Assembly (NCBI GenBank): GCA_047495785.1
Contig: JBLDXI010000025.1
Location: 124,001 to 188,000 of the forward strand
DNA: 64,000 nt
Direction: 5' to 3'
Origin: Lepidodermella squamata
Taxonomy: Eukaryota > Gastrotricha
The notes below the pieces were generated by a model, which saw nothing but the letters and a program-made list of their open reading frames with translations, was not told where the DNA came from and ran no database searches. Below are positions 1 through 11,700 of this stretch, piece after piece. The position numbers and the translations under genes are program-made. Every line of letters starts with the position of its first letter. The stretch's first letter is position 1.

Positions 1-479
1 TCTCGTCTAAGAGCAGAACCGTTGATGCACCGCAACCAATTTCTCGAAGACACTTTCTGAAGTCGCAAATGTGAACGGGACCATTCCGAATCCGATAATC
101 GGTAGCAGATGCCTATGTTTTGTTTTTTCGAGTTACTGTAGCTATAGATAAGCCCGTAGTAGCATAAGTTGGTAGCGGATGTGCAGGCTAAACTCAATTT
201 CTTAGCTAAACTAGAATTTATCAATTCGAAGTGCATTTACAAATCCGCTTGTGCAATTCTTTTAACTGACAGGCTGAGTATACTCGCAGATAGTTCATTT
301 TCGAAATTTTAGGGCAGATCGACTTGGAAAATTATCGAAGACAGGTCCATATTTTGAGAATTGATTGCAAGCCGATGTCTGACATTAAATCATTGCGTGA
401 TAATTGCGTTAAAAATATTTCCGTTTAGATAGTTTATTTTTGATTCTTGGCTCGGTTTAATTGCATCTGAAAAGCTGAT

Positions 480-829
480 ATGGTATGAAATGAAGGAAAA
501 TTATTGAAAATGTTTGATTAATGGCTAAATTTCAGTTGTTCTACTCGTTCTTCAAATCGCTGGTCGGCAAGGAGGTGATAGTGGAGCTGAAAAACGAACT
601 GGCGATCGCCGGGACGCTGCACTCGGTGGACCAGTTTCTGAACATAAAGATCACGGACGTGAGCGTGCTAGACGCGGACAAGTACCCGCACATGCTGGCG
701 GTGCGGAACTGCTTCATCCGCGGCTCCGTCATCCGCTACATCCAGCTGCCGGCCGAGGAGGTGGACACGCAGCTGCTGCAGGACGCCACGCGCAAGGAGT
801 CACAGCAGTCGGCCGCCAAGCAGGCGTGA
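480..829 (+). CDS. LSM2: U6 snRNA-associated Sm-like protein LSm2
   Basis: LSm2 is a subunit of the LSm2-8 ring on U6 snRNA (nuclear splicing) and of the LSm1-7 ring (cytoplasmic mRNA decay). The coding exon 536-829 gives a full Sm fold: Sm1 with the GTLHSVDQFLNIKI segment, then Sm2 with FIRGSVIRYIQLP, and the family-typical tail DTQLLQDATRKE. An in-frame ATG at 521 would prepend MAKFQ, but that stretch is a splice acceptor (taaatttcag). I place the start at 480-482, an ATG immediately followed by the donor gtatga. Removing the 53-nt intron 483-535 gives MLFYSFFKSLVGK, the conserved N terminus of the family. The mature protein is then 98 aa, normal length. An AATAAA polyadenylation signal lies at 954-959. 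Identity is very sure; the ATG-only first exon is strongly supported. Confidence 0.95.
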
Positions 830-953
830 TTGCCAGTCTTGCTCGCTTGCTCTCCGTGACGCCGCTGAACTGCTCATCTCGTTTGTGATGCTTTATGCCT
901 TTCGTTTCGTTGCGCTAAGAAACGAATGACTCGATTTTATAAGCAAATTGAAT

Positions 954-959
954 AATAAA
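954..959 (+). promoter_or_regulatory. polyadenylation signal of LSM2
   Basis: AATAAA 125 bp downstream of the LSM2 stop codon, on the same strand. Confidence 0.6.
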
Positions 960-3000
960 ACCGTTGAAAATGGATATGATCTATGTTTCCGAAGCTACTG
1001 CTGCTAGATTTCAAGATGATACCAGCGATTAACAATGTTATACGCCGAAAATGGTCTGATTTTAGTTGAAAAAGACTTGAATTCGCAGCTATTGATCACC
1101 CAAAATTTTTCTATATTTGAGATGTGATACGCAAACTATTAAACCAATCGATTAACTAGTCTACAGCTGAGTTGTCTTAATAGGCAACAGTAGCTCAAAT
1201 CGAACAGGCTAAGTCGAGTTCAGATACACGAATGCTTGCTTGGGCGTGTGTATTTTTCCAAAAACTTCGAATTTCACTCTTTCAAAATATGTCGAACTAG
1301 TTGAAGCGATACGGCTCCTGAAATCCACTACAGCGAGCATGAATTCCAGATTTAAAATCGGTAAAACTTAAAATGACCGAAAAATGACCAAAATTCGTCA
1401 AGTTGAATTCCGCGCCCTGAACACATTTGATTGATGCCGCTATTGCTTGAATATGAGATTTTGAGAGCTGCTATTCGTAAATTTGTAGAATAGATTTCCG
1501 TGCGACTTCATGCACTATTTAACGCTTTCGGTAACAAGTCATTTCAGAGCCCTCGTAGAACACTCATAAGAACACTCAGCTGAGACACGCCATATGAAAT
1601 GGGTGTAGTCACCCATTCTGCGTGACGCAGCAGAAGTTCTTATACACATACTCGTATCATTATGACATCAATTTTTGCGAATTTTAAATCGCAATTGCCC
1701 ACAGATCACTAAATCTTAGAGCAAAAGGTTTTGCTGGCAAGAAACCGCATGAGCTCGAATGTCGTACCACTTACATAGTGCGATGATACATAGGTTACAT
1801 AGTGAACACGACGTACTTTGTTAAGATGGAAACGTTGCGAACGAAGCGAGCTGACGCGTAGAGAACAGATAGAGAACACTTATATGCCCCGCCGTAAGTG
1901 CGAGCGCAGCAAGCATAACGTGGGCAAGGTTTTCGATCGAGCGAAGCGAGAAAGCCGTAGAATGTTTCAACGTGTGCGACGAGCGTAGCGAGAAAAACTT
2001 CGATTTGCTGTCGGATCATAACCACACAGTTACACTCATTACTTTGCAGCAGTAGAAAATGGGCGTAGCGAGCAGGAACTACCACAAGCAGGTTGCAAGG
2101 TTGGTATGCGTGCGAGCAAAGTGTGCGAATCAAAATTATACCCCCTTTACCCCCGTAAAACCAGTTTGGCTACAGCTTCCTCCCGAGCGCTGCGTGTACA
2201 ACAAAGACAACGGTACGTCTAGTTTCTCGGAAAAACTAGCCTTCCCTAGGCCTTCTTATAAAGATGTAAAGAATTAAAGAATTAAAGATATAAATATACG
2301 AGCGGTTTTGCGTGTCAACAAAATGTGCGAAGAGCTGCTGTAACATCTTTATTCTTAGCAGCAATAAGCACGGCTAAGCCACGCCTCGGGTGTCTAATGC
2401 GATTTTCTATGCGCACTTGCGATGATCATCAGCATTTTCAAATCTTTAACAACAAAATCATTTTGAGCACTCATCATCGTTTGTTCGATCAGCAAGTAAA
2501 GTCAACAAGAAATTACGTGATAATGGCCAACAAACGAAGTTGCCATAGCTTCCGCTTTCACCGTTCTCCTCTCCAAAAATTTGACCCCGAATTCGGGAGC
2601 AGCTTACCGAATGTCCCATCGCGCGTCTTAGATTAAAGCCCTTCAGTCATCTCGTCAAGAATAGCCAACCCAGTTATCGATCGTAGTTGGCTAATTTCTT
2701 CGACAGGCATATTCTAGAACTGCGATGTGGATTCAACCACAACGGCGGCCGAGTTCGATGCTTGCCGCCGTCATGGCTCCGCTGGCGCGATTTGGCGCTT
2801 ACGACGGTAAGGGTTTCCGATATGCTGCTATTTTTTCGCCCAAGCACAGCCCTTGATAAGTACACGCGTTCTGGAGAGGTGCGCGGCAGGAAGTGATCGA
2901 CATGCGCGTAAACACGGGCGAAGAGACGGGCGAATAACTCGTAGTATTTTTTTTCGTGTGTGTCTCACTTATAAACTTACGATTTATAGTCGAAAAGTGC
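960..3000. other. intergenic region, no gene supported
   Basis: The open frames here are short, lack splice or family support, and often need non-ATG starts. A local cluster of near-identical GAGCGNAGCGAG-type words lies at 1842-2073. Otherwise I see nothing annotatable, except that promoter or 5' UTR of the downstream gene may lie near 2700-3000. Confidence 0.5.
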
Positions 3001-4771
3001 ATGTGCGCAGATAGCCGCAGCGAGCGTGCCAGAAAGCTGGCGGCGCTCGGCGCCACATTTGACGAAGACACAGACACGCTTGACGTAGCACCACTGCTTT
3101 CTGACACTGCACGTGACGGTAATAGCAGCGGCAAAGCACCGGCGATGATGGTGGGCTCGATGCCGTCGATCATTCCGCCGCACCTCTTCGCCACGCGCCC
3201 GGCGACATCAAGTGAGCAAACACTCTTGCTCTGTTATCGCAGGAATCATCTACTTATTACAATTCTGACGATACAATATTTAATGCACTTTTTGTTTAAT
3301 GTTGCTCCACTCTGCTTGATTTCTGTCGCAATGACGCTTGACTTTGTTGTTGGCAGGCGAATCAGCGGACGATGATGCAATGTTAGCCGCGCGGGCCAGC
3401 ATTGTCTCCAGCCGCAAACGGCCGTCGATCGCCATCGCTCCAATCAAACGCAGCCACACAACAGCAGTCACAAGCAATCGAACGTAAGTTGCCGACATTC
3501 AAATAGTTTGAACCTCCCGATTCAGGGACGAATGAAATATCCCTATTAAAAATGACCGGTGTCTTATTGCAAGAAGCCCTGAAGAATCACGAAGTTTCAG
3601 CATTAAGATTTATATGCCTCGCCTTGACAACATCGAAACGACGGAGAAAGAGGAAGCGCGAACATCTTGAGTTTAACAACGGGGGTTCGAATTTGACAGA
3701 CCCTAATTTCTATCTTGGCTTTAGAAGCTTTATAAGAACATTGTTTCCCATGTCATAATTCGTCTATTCTCCGGGGCTGGACAAAGTCCTTTGATTCGCT
3801 CTTCTTGCGGTTGTAGTCGGATTGGCTAAGCCTGTCTCTTGGGATAATGGTTTAATGCGGAATTAGTAGATCTTAGAGGAAAACACAAGTTCCAAAAGGT
3901 TACATGAATTTTTTATACCATTCCTCACCTCGTTCGCCAGGTAGTCTCAGGCTAATTTTGCAGACCCAACAGCTTTGAGACCACCAGCATGATTCCTCTC
4001 CTAAGGTCAATTTTTGTTGCCAACTCGCTCGGACAAAATCGTTTTACCACTCAGAGAAACTAGGAAAAGGATGACAGTCTAAGCCAATTATGTTAAAAAA
4101 AGCGTGGCGCTAATTGGGGTGCGTTTTTTTGGACCGCTAATGGCCACGATCATTGCTTGGCTCGTCCCTTGAGCCGCCGCAGCGTTTGCGTGCCAGCAAG
4201 ACGCACGTCGTCGCCGTAGCTGCGCTGCAATAAATCGCTGCGATGCCGATGAAAGTACAATGTTAATATCGCGTAATGGCGATGCGGTCCGCGTCCGGGT
4301 CTCAAAAATCGCATTATTCCTCATATACGCCTTTTTAGCAAGCCAGCCAGCTAGCTCATATCGTCGTCGTTTCGCTGCTAGGGTGCTCGCGATGGCAGCA
4401 GTAGCCTCATCTAGGCCCAGCACTTGTAGTTGATACTTTGTTGTTACAGGCCTCTAACAGGTGCGGATCAGTCGCTGCCCAAGTCGGAATCGGCGCAGCG
4501 GCAACTTCAGCAGTCGAAGACCGCATCGCAAAGCCAGTCGAGTTTACAGCGAAGTCAGAGCAGCCGTGGAGCAGCTTCGGCACTCGCTGCGCAGTTGGCC
4601 GAGTCGGCTCCGCCAGTCAACATCAACTCGATCATTCGCAAGTCCATCAACACGTACTACCAGCGTCTGCTCAGGGAACAGTCGAAAGAAGCCGTCGCCA
4701 CTCTGCTAGGGTATGATTTTTGCTTTTTTCATTGGACCCTGAATCAAAATTGCAGTGGTGATGGTAGGTAA
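3001..4771 (+). CDS. unrecognised four-exon protein, Ser/Gln-rich
   Basis: I do not recognise this gene. The model is 3001-3211, 3357-3483, 4450-4710 and 4756-4771, about 204 aa. Donors gtgagc, gtaagt and gtatga and acceptors ttggcag, ttgttacag and aattgcag keep one frame throughout. The last intron would be only about 45 nt; reading straight through it reaches the same stop. The N-terminal part is acidic (FDEDTDTLDVAPLLSD), then comes a basic patch (SSRKRPSIAIAPIKRS) that could be a nuclear localisation signal. A Gln/Ser-rich stretch follows, and last a predicted amphipathic helix around INSIIRKSINTYYQRLLRE. The start ATG at 3001 is the first in the frame, but a further 5' exon is possible because an acceptor-like tag precedes it at about 2987. 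No domain assigned; a nuclear role is only inference. Confidence 0.5.
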
Positions 4772-5959
4772 AGGCTATCGAGATATGTCATGCATTCAAA
4801 GCTCTTTCAAGATTACAGGCTGGATATTATAGTCCCCCAGGCATCTCTGTAACCGAGATCTTTACCACGATTACCTATAGGTGTATATTATACATATAGC
4901 ATGCAATCTGCCGAATAAAGGCCTTTGATTTCGACGCTGCGTTAGGTGGGGAACTGATAACAAGTCCTTTAGGTTTTTCGTACAGTATTTCCAAGAAACT
5001 TCGACCCAAGTTTTTTAGCCGCCGTTCACTCAATTTGTGGACTTTATTCATGTGGTTTATTCATGAGAAAGACGATTCTTGCCTGTTTTTTTAACCATCG
5101 CCCATTATCGATCGATCAACGGCTAACAAGTAGCAGGTCAGAGAAATCACCTTTTTGAGGCCTGAAGGCTACAAAAACCGTCATCTGAAAAACACTCAAG
5201 GGATATTTTCCGAGGGCTACCTATTCAACAATGGAATAAAATTTGCGAAATAAATCGAAGCACAACATTTCTCTTGCCATCTTTTACATTACTGCCCATC
5301 TTTTCTGCCCGATCCTGCATAGCTCAGTTTGTTGCATGACTCAATTATTAATAAATTTCTTTGTTGGAGGCATTGCAAACCTATGACGTGGAGCTTTCTA
5401 GCTAGACGCCCCCGTTCGAACCTAGCGACTCGAACAATGTTTGACATCACCTCCCTCGCACGAACTCGTTAAATATTAAGCAGGGATAAACGCCTCAAGT
5501 TGAGACGTTTGCACAATATAGATCCAGCGGAATTCCCACGTTTGTCTATAGGAAACTCCCTCGGGTAATCCGCCGAAAGCTGGAATTTCATCAGTTTTGT
5601 AGCACGATCTCGAGGCATAAAATTCTAGAATGGGGGATATCCAATTTCGCACACCAAGTAAATTCTGCATGGTTTCGAAAGTATTACCATCAGGTGGCTT
5701 GAAGTGCGCATTTGCGCTACTGGCATATCTCGATAGTCCGCAACAGACACCAGCAGCTATTTACCCACTTATTTCCAGTCTATTTTTTGATGTTTTTGTT
5801 ATTGTTCAACGCATGCCCAGCACTACGTGCGATGGCTAATAGATAATAGAGATGTCCTCGGACGTTCGCTGATCGCAGCCAGTACCGGCCATCATCATAA
5901 TCATCATGATCGTCATCATCCTGATCGACCATCGACGAATTTATTACTGCGATAGCATT
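4772..5959. other. intergenic region, nothing recognised
   Basis: AT-rich DNA between the unrecognised gene and the repeat-rich zone. Open frames are short on both strands, without family similarity or coherent splice sites. Confidence 0.5.
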
Positions 5960-7560
5960 TATTATGCTAATATTAATAAACGCGCGCGCGCACACACACG
6001 AGCGCCGAGTGAGTGAGGGTGAATTAAGCGACAGCGAGCGAGAGAGAGAGCAGCGGCGTGACCGGCATTTATTTATTGTTTGCGCGCGGCCAAGCGGGCG
6101 AGATGACGGCCACACCGGCCACGCGATTGATTTCATCTGGCGCCACGATGACACATCATACGCAGGCGCGTTGTAATTGTTTTTTGCGTGCATAGTACAT
6201 GCGAAAAGACGACAGGCAATATATTGCTGTCGCAGCAGCGGCTGTGCGCCTATTTTTAATATATGAGAAAAACCGGCTCGCAAGACAAGTAGCGGCGACA
6301 GCAGCAGCAGCAGGCACCTACACTGATGTCTGTGCTATTTATGGGCCGGCCGGCGGTTCGATTCTCGATTCGATGGCTGCTGCTGCTGCCTGTGTATTAA
6401 ACAAAGCGGCGCAAATAAAACAATGTGGCGTGCACAGAAAAACGGGGCGCTTTGTAGCCATTTCGATGCTGCGGCGTGGCCTAGTACCTAAGCGCGCGCG
6501 CGCGTGCGCTCGCTGCGTTGACACAAGCCGATCGAACAATCGAGCAGCAGCAACGAACAGATAATAAAATAACGCACGCTGCAGTAGTAAAAACACGCGG
6601 CGCCGGCGCTAGCTCGCGAAACACAGAGAGGAGCCGGGCTGCTATACACAGCTATAGCTATAGCTCGTCGATAATCGCGCTCGCAAATACAGGCGCGTCT
6701 CACAAGACTTGTCGCCGCGGCGCGCGAGCGATGGGAGAAATCATCGAAAAAAGCGATACCACAGCGGCTACTATGAAGACGCCGCCGCTGCTGCCGCCGC
6801 GAGATCCACTACTAAACCAGAGTCTGTAGTAGTAGTAGTATTACTGGTCGTCGTAGTGCTTGCTATTGGTAATGCTTGTCGTAGTAGTAGTAGCAGCAGC
6901 AGCAGCAGTACAGATAGACGACCATGCGCCATTACGCCGCGTAATGCGCCGACCCAGTATATCATAGCCGCGTGTTTGCCAAGCAGCAGTGGCTGGCTGG
7001 CGGTTCCAGCACCAGAACCGGTGCCAGAGAGCATGGGCACGGAAGCGGCGATCGAACGCGGGCAAACAACTCATCGTCCCTATGCGTTATTTTGTATGAT
7101 TTCCATTTCATCGCGCGCGCGCGCGCGACCGACCCACCCCTTCCTCTGGCTACGCCTGGTTCACTGACTGTGTCGACGGCTGGCTGGCTGGCTGGCTGGT
7201 GATGTGCGGCCCCCGAGCGCTGACACAAATCAATCAGCCGGCGCAATTACTGACGGCCGCACACACCTGCCTGCGCCTCTCGTGGCTATTACTATTAGTA
7301 TTATTGCGATATGCCTACTGCGTGTTTGCCGCCCCTTATCGAACCGTGCCATCTCATCGCGCGCGCGACGTGTCGGCGACGAGCCCGCCCCGCCTCGCCT
7401 CACCTCGCCTGTTCTACGGCTCTCTCATATGCTACGACGGCATCCGCATTTAATAGATAGCGCAAAAAACCTACCTACAAAAAATGAAGTGTAGTAGTTG
7501 TAGTAGTAGTAGTAGTAGTAGGTAGTTGTAGTAGCAGCAGCAGGTAGCAGTAGGTAAAAA
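5960..7560. repeat. microsatellite- and CpG-rich zone upstream of CaV2
   Basis: Dense simple repeats: (CG)n/(CA)n near 5980-6000, (GA)n near 6038-6050, (AGC)n near 6300 and 6890-6905, CG runs near 6490-6510 and 7115-7128, (GGCT)n near 7180-7198, and (TAG)n near 7497-7520. CpG density is far above the flanks. All six frames stay open in places because of the composition, so the many open frames are not evidence of genes. Position suggests promoter or 5' UTR sequence of the CaV2 gene (ATG at 8756), but I see no TATA box or firm first exon. Confidence 0.6.
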
Positions 7561-8755
7561 AAGTAGAAATGAGCCATTTGAGCGGCTCATTTCCGCGATT
7601 CAGCCATCGCCAGCTTCCCGTGCGGCGAATGCATTCCAAAGACGAGCGGCGATCAGTCATGTCTTTTCCTGTTCCACTGACAGGTCCCCCTTGTCTTCGC
7701 TTTTTTCGCATTTCATTTCTCTCAATGCTTCATGCTTGCTCGATGCCTCGCGGGCTTAATTAGCTATTAAACCTGCGCCATTGGTCGCACGGATTTGGAA
7801 TAATTTAACGGAATGCCCATCATTCATATTATGAATGATGACCCCAATTTTCGGTACTACGCTCTCGCAGTGATTATCAGTCGCCGATCTCTCACAACTA
7901 TTATTTCAGGTTAATTGGAGCAGACAACGGCTGTAGTTGGGCAGCATGTCAATTTTTCATATAATATTTGTTCCACTAGAGCATGAGCTCCTTTCATGAT
8001 CATTTTACAAAAGATGCCTCAAATCGATAATATTGGATTTAACCATAATCATACGCTTATTTGAGGCGTATTGATTGCCTTCGCCAGTTTCTTTTACTCG
8101 GCTAATAGCTTATCATCGCTAGGTCTTGATGATGTTACAGCTTCCTCAGCCACTATTTTCGATATTATCAATTTTGTAGGTCATCTTCCTCAGCCGAGAC
8201 AGCTTCAGTCAGTTCTGGCTGGATTTGTTTAAGATTTCTCTAACAAATGCAGTGTTCAGGGTGTCTTTTACTCGTGAGCTAACATTTTTGCGATATAGAT
8301 GATTTTGGCTTAGCTCCAGCGACCGCCTGCGCAAACATATATTTTGCTGATGCGATGCGTGTTTTCGACCCCCGAATACAACCTCATTATTTTGAGCGGA
8401 TTCTTGTCATTGATGTGATTTTAATTTTCTAGGTGAATTGTCTCGTGTAAATTCGACCGTTGTTGGTCGCCTCTTGGTCGTGAATTACTGCTAATACATA
8501 TATAATTGCGCTTGCGAGTAACGGCTTGATTTCGCAGAGCTTACACTGTTATTGAAAATTCAGCGCCGCTATTCTCGGTAATAATTGTCGTGGTCGTGAT
8601 CGGTGGTGCTGGCTGCTTTTACAAAACATGAGCTACTGCTGATGCTGCTTACGCATAAGCAACCGAGCGAGTGGCTCTCGATGCGTCTGATAAGGCACAG
8701 CAGCTCTTGATGAGCGAACGCCCGAGGACCAACAACAACTGAGCTTCGTTCGAAA
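7561..8755. other. 5' flank of CaV2 gene
   Basis: About 1.2 kb without a supported gene between the repeat-rich zone and the CaV2 start codon. It may include 5' UTR exons of CaV2; none can be defined from sequence alone. Confidence 0.4.
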
Positions 8756-11700
8756 ATGATGATGGATGCCGTTGTTAGGATGGCGCACATGAAGGAGGCC
8801 GGCGAGCCGGTGGGCAGCGGCGGCGGCGGCGGCGGCGTCACCACGGTCGTGCGCAGCGGCACCGGTGGCGGCGGCGCCGCGTCGGTCAGCTCGAGCAGCG
8901 GCCGGCAGACGGGCATCCGCGACAAGGCGAAGCGCGCCAAGGGCATCACCATCCCGGGCATCACCAACAACTCGCGCTCGCTGCTCATCTTCTCCGAGGA
9001 CCACTTCCTGCGCAAGTACGCCAAGGCCGTCATCGAGTGGTCGCCCTTCGAGTACATGGTCCTGCTCACCATCGTGTCCAACTGCATCGTGCTCGCGCTC
9101 GAGAAGCACTTGCCGCGCGACGACAAGACGCCGCTGAGTCTGCAGCTCGAGGAGACCGAAATCTACTTCCTGGTCATTTTCTGTGTCGAGGCCACGTTCA
9201 AGATTACGGCGCTGGGCTTCCTGTTTCAGAAAGGCGCGTACCTGCGCAACATGTGGAACATCATGGACTTCATCGTCGTGTTCACCGGCCTGCTCACCGT
9301 CGTCTACTCGTCGTCGTCGTCGTTCGATTTGCGAACCCTGCGCGCCGTTCGCGTGCTCCGACCGCTCAAGCTAGTTTCTGGAATTCCCAGTAAGTTATGA
9401 ATCCTCCTTCTGTCTTCCTTCTCCAGAAGTAACACTACCTATAGGAAAAAGTTGCATTTTATTAGGGCGAAAAACCATCATTTTGTTTTAACTTGGTCAG
9501 CTATTTGTGGAATAATGTTAAGCTGAAATGCTTTGAGCTAACCTTTAAAAAGCCATCGTTCACAATGGATGAAGCAATGCAACCTCGTAGGCATACTAGT
9601 TTCTACCATCTGATTCAGATTAAATACATTTTTTCCTCAGGATTACAAATCCATCAATTTTAAATTTTAAATTTCTGGAAGTGAGCCAAATAATCATTTT
9701 GAAGCTTCCTAGCAAATTAACCACTGCAATGGTCGATTATTACTGTCTAGAATCCTAATAATATTTTTCTATCTTCTGAACAGGTTTGCAAGTTGTGCTC
9801 AAGTCGATCATCCGTGCGATGGCGCCGCTTATGCAAATCGCGCTGCTGGTCATGTTCGCCATTCTCATATTCGCTATCATCGGCCTCGAGTTCTACAACG
9901 GCATTTTCCACCAGACGTGCATGTTCCCGGACACGAAGGAGATCCCGGGCAACATCGAGTGGCCGTCGCCGTGTTTCCTGCCCAGCGACGGCAAGGCACA
10001 GCCGGCGAACGCGTCCTGCCTGCACATCAACAACCGCACGACGTGCATGAAAGGCTGGGTTGGGCCCAACTACGGCATCACGTCGTTCGACAACATCGGC
10101 TTCGCTATGCTCACCGTCTTCCAGTGCATCACTATGGAGGGCTGGACCACAGTCATGTACTGGGTAAGCCGACTTCTTTTTGCCTCTTTATCTAGTGGAC
10201 AGTTCTTATAACCGTACATCGATCGATCGATATTTTATTGATTTTTTGTCTTGTTTCTTTAATACAGACGAACGACGCAACCGGCAGCTCGATGGCTTGG
10301 ATGTATTACGTTCCGCTGATCGTTGTCGGCTCATTCTTCATGCTCAACCTTGTACTTGGTGTCCTCAGTGGGTAAGCATTCATAGCATAAATAAATCATC
10401 TCCAGTTACGACCTACGATTTATTTTGAAAATAGTGAGTTTGCTAAAGAGAGAGAGCGCGTCGAGAAGCGGCGCGAATTCTTGAAAATGCGGCGAGCCGA
10501 GCAGATCGAAAAAGAGCTCAACAATTACCTCAACTGGATTTCGATCGCCGAGGAGGTGATACTCAACGAGGATAAGACTACAGACGAGGAAAAAATGCGC
10601 ATCATTGAGGCGAGACGGCGAGCGGCAGCTCGGCGCCTGAAACAGCTCAAAGACGGCGAGAAACGCGACAAGAAAGGCAGAGCGAAGAAAGCGCCCGACC
10701 CTGATAAGGATAAGGAGCTGGACCCAGACGCCGGCGATGACGAAGACGACCAAGGCGATGGCCTCGGCCGGCAGAACAGCATGAACCGCGGCCAGGCGGG
10801 CCTGCCACCCGGCTTCCAGCAGAACCGCCGGTTCCCGCAGCTTTTCTCGTGCTTCAAACGCTCCAAGGCGGAGAAGCGCTTCCGGCTCAAGCTGCGCCGT
10901 GCCGTCAAAACCGAGTACTGGTTCTGGGCCGTTATCACTCTCGTCTTTCTCAACACGTTCTGCCTGGCTGTCGAGCACTACGGCCAGCCCGAGTGGCTGT
11001 CGCTCGTGCTCTACTACGCCGAGTTCGTGTTTCTGTCCCTGTTCATTCTCGAGACTATCGTGCCGATGTATGCTGTCGGGCCGCGCGTCTTCTTCCAGTC
11101 GACCTTCCGCCTCTTCGACACCATCGTTATTTTCTGCTCGCTGTTCGAAGTCATCTACGGCGAGTTCTACCCGGAGGAATCTTTCGGCTTCTCCGTGCTG
11201 AGATCTCTACGCTTGCTACGTATCTTCAAGCTAACCCGTCATTGGTCATCATTGCGAAACTTGGTCATATCGCTGATGAACTCAATGCGCTCGATCGTCT
11301 CGCTGCTGTTCTTGCTCTTTCTGTTCATTCTCATCTTCGCCTTGCTCGGTATGCAAGTCTTCGGCGGCAAGTGGAACTTCCCCGAGGGCAGGCCGGCTGC
11401 CAACTTTGACACTTTTCCCATTGCCATGCTCACCGTCTTCCAGATCCTCACTGGCGAGGACTGGAATGAAGTGTTGTACAATGGTATCAAATCGATGGGT
11501 GGAGTCGAAGGCGGCGGAATGCTATTCTCCGTCTATTTCGTAGTCCTGGTGCTTTTCGGCAACTGTAAGCATTAGGTAGTAAGCAAGCTCGCGTGAAAAT
11601 TGATAATTATTTCTCTAGACACACTGCTTAACGTCTTCTTGGCTATTGCCGTCGATAACTTGGGCAACGCCCGTGAATTGACAGCGGCCGAGGAAGCTGA

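Noticed and set aside
521-535. LSM2 start at ATG 521
   Set aside because: Adds MAKFQ, absent from the family, and coincides with a splice acceptor; the ATG at 480 gives the conserved N terminus.
6199-7246. Many overlapping open frames on both strands with Ala, Arg, Ser runs
   Set aside because: They lie in simple-repeat and CG-rich DNA, show low-complexity peptides, and have no splice or family support.
8569-9126. 185-codon minus-strand open frame
   Set aside because: It is antisense to CaV2 exon 1; its openness comes from GC-rich codons of the real gene.
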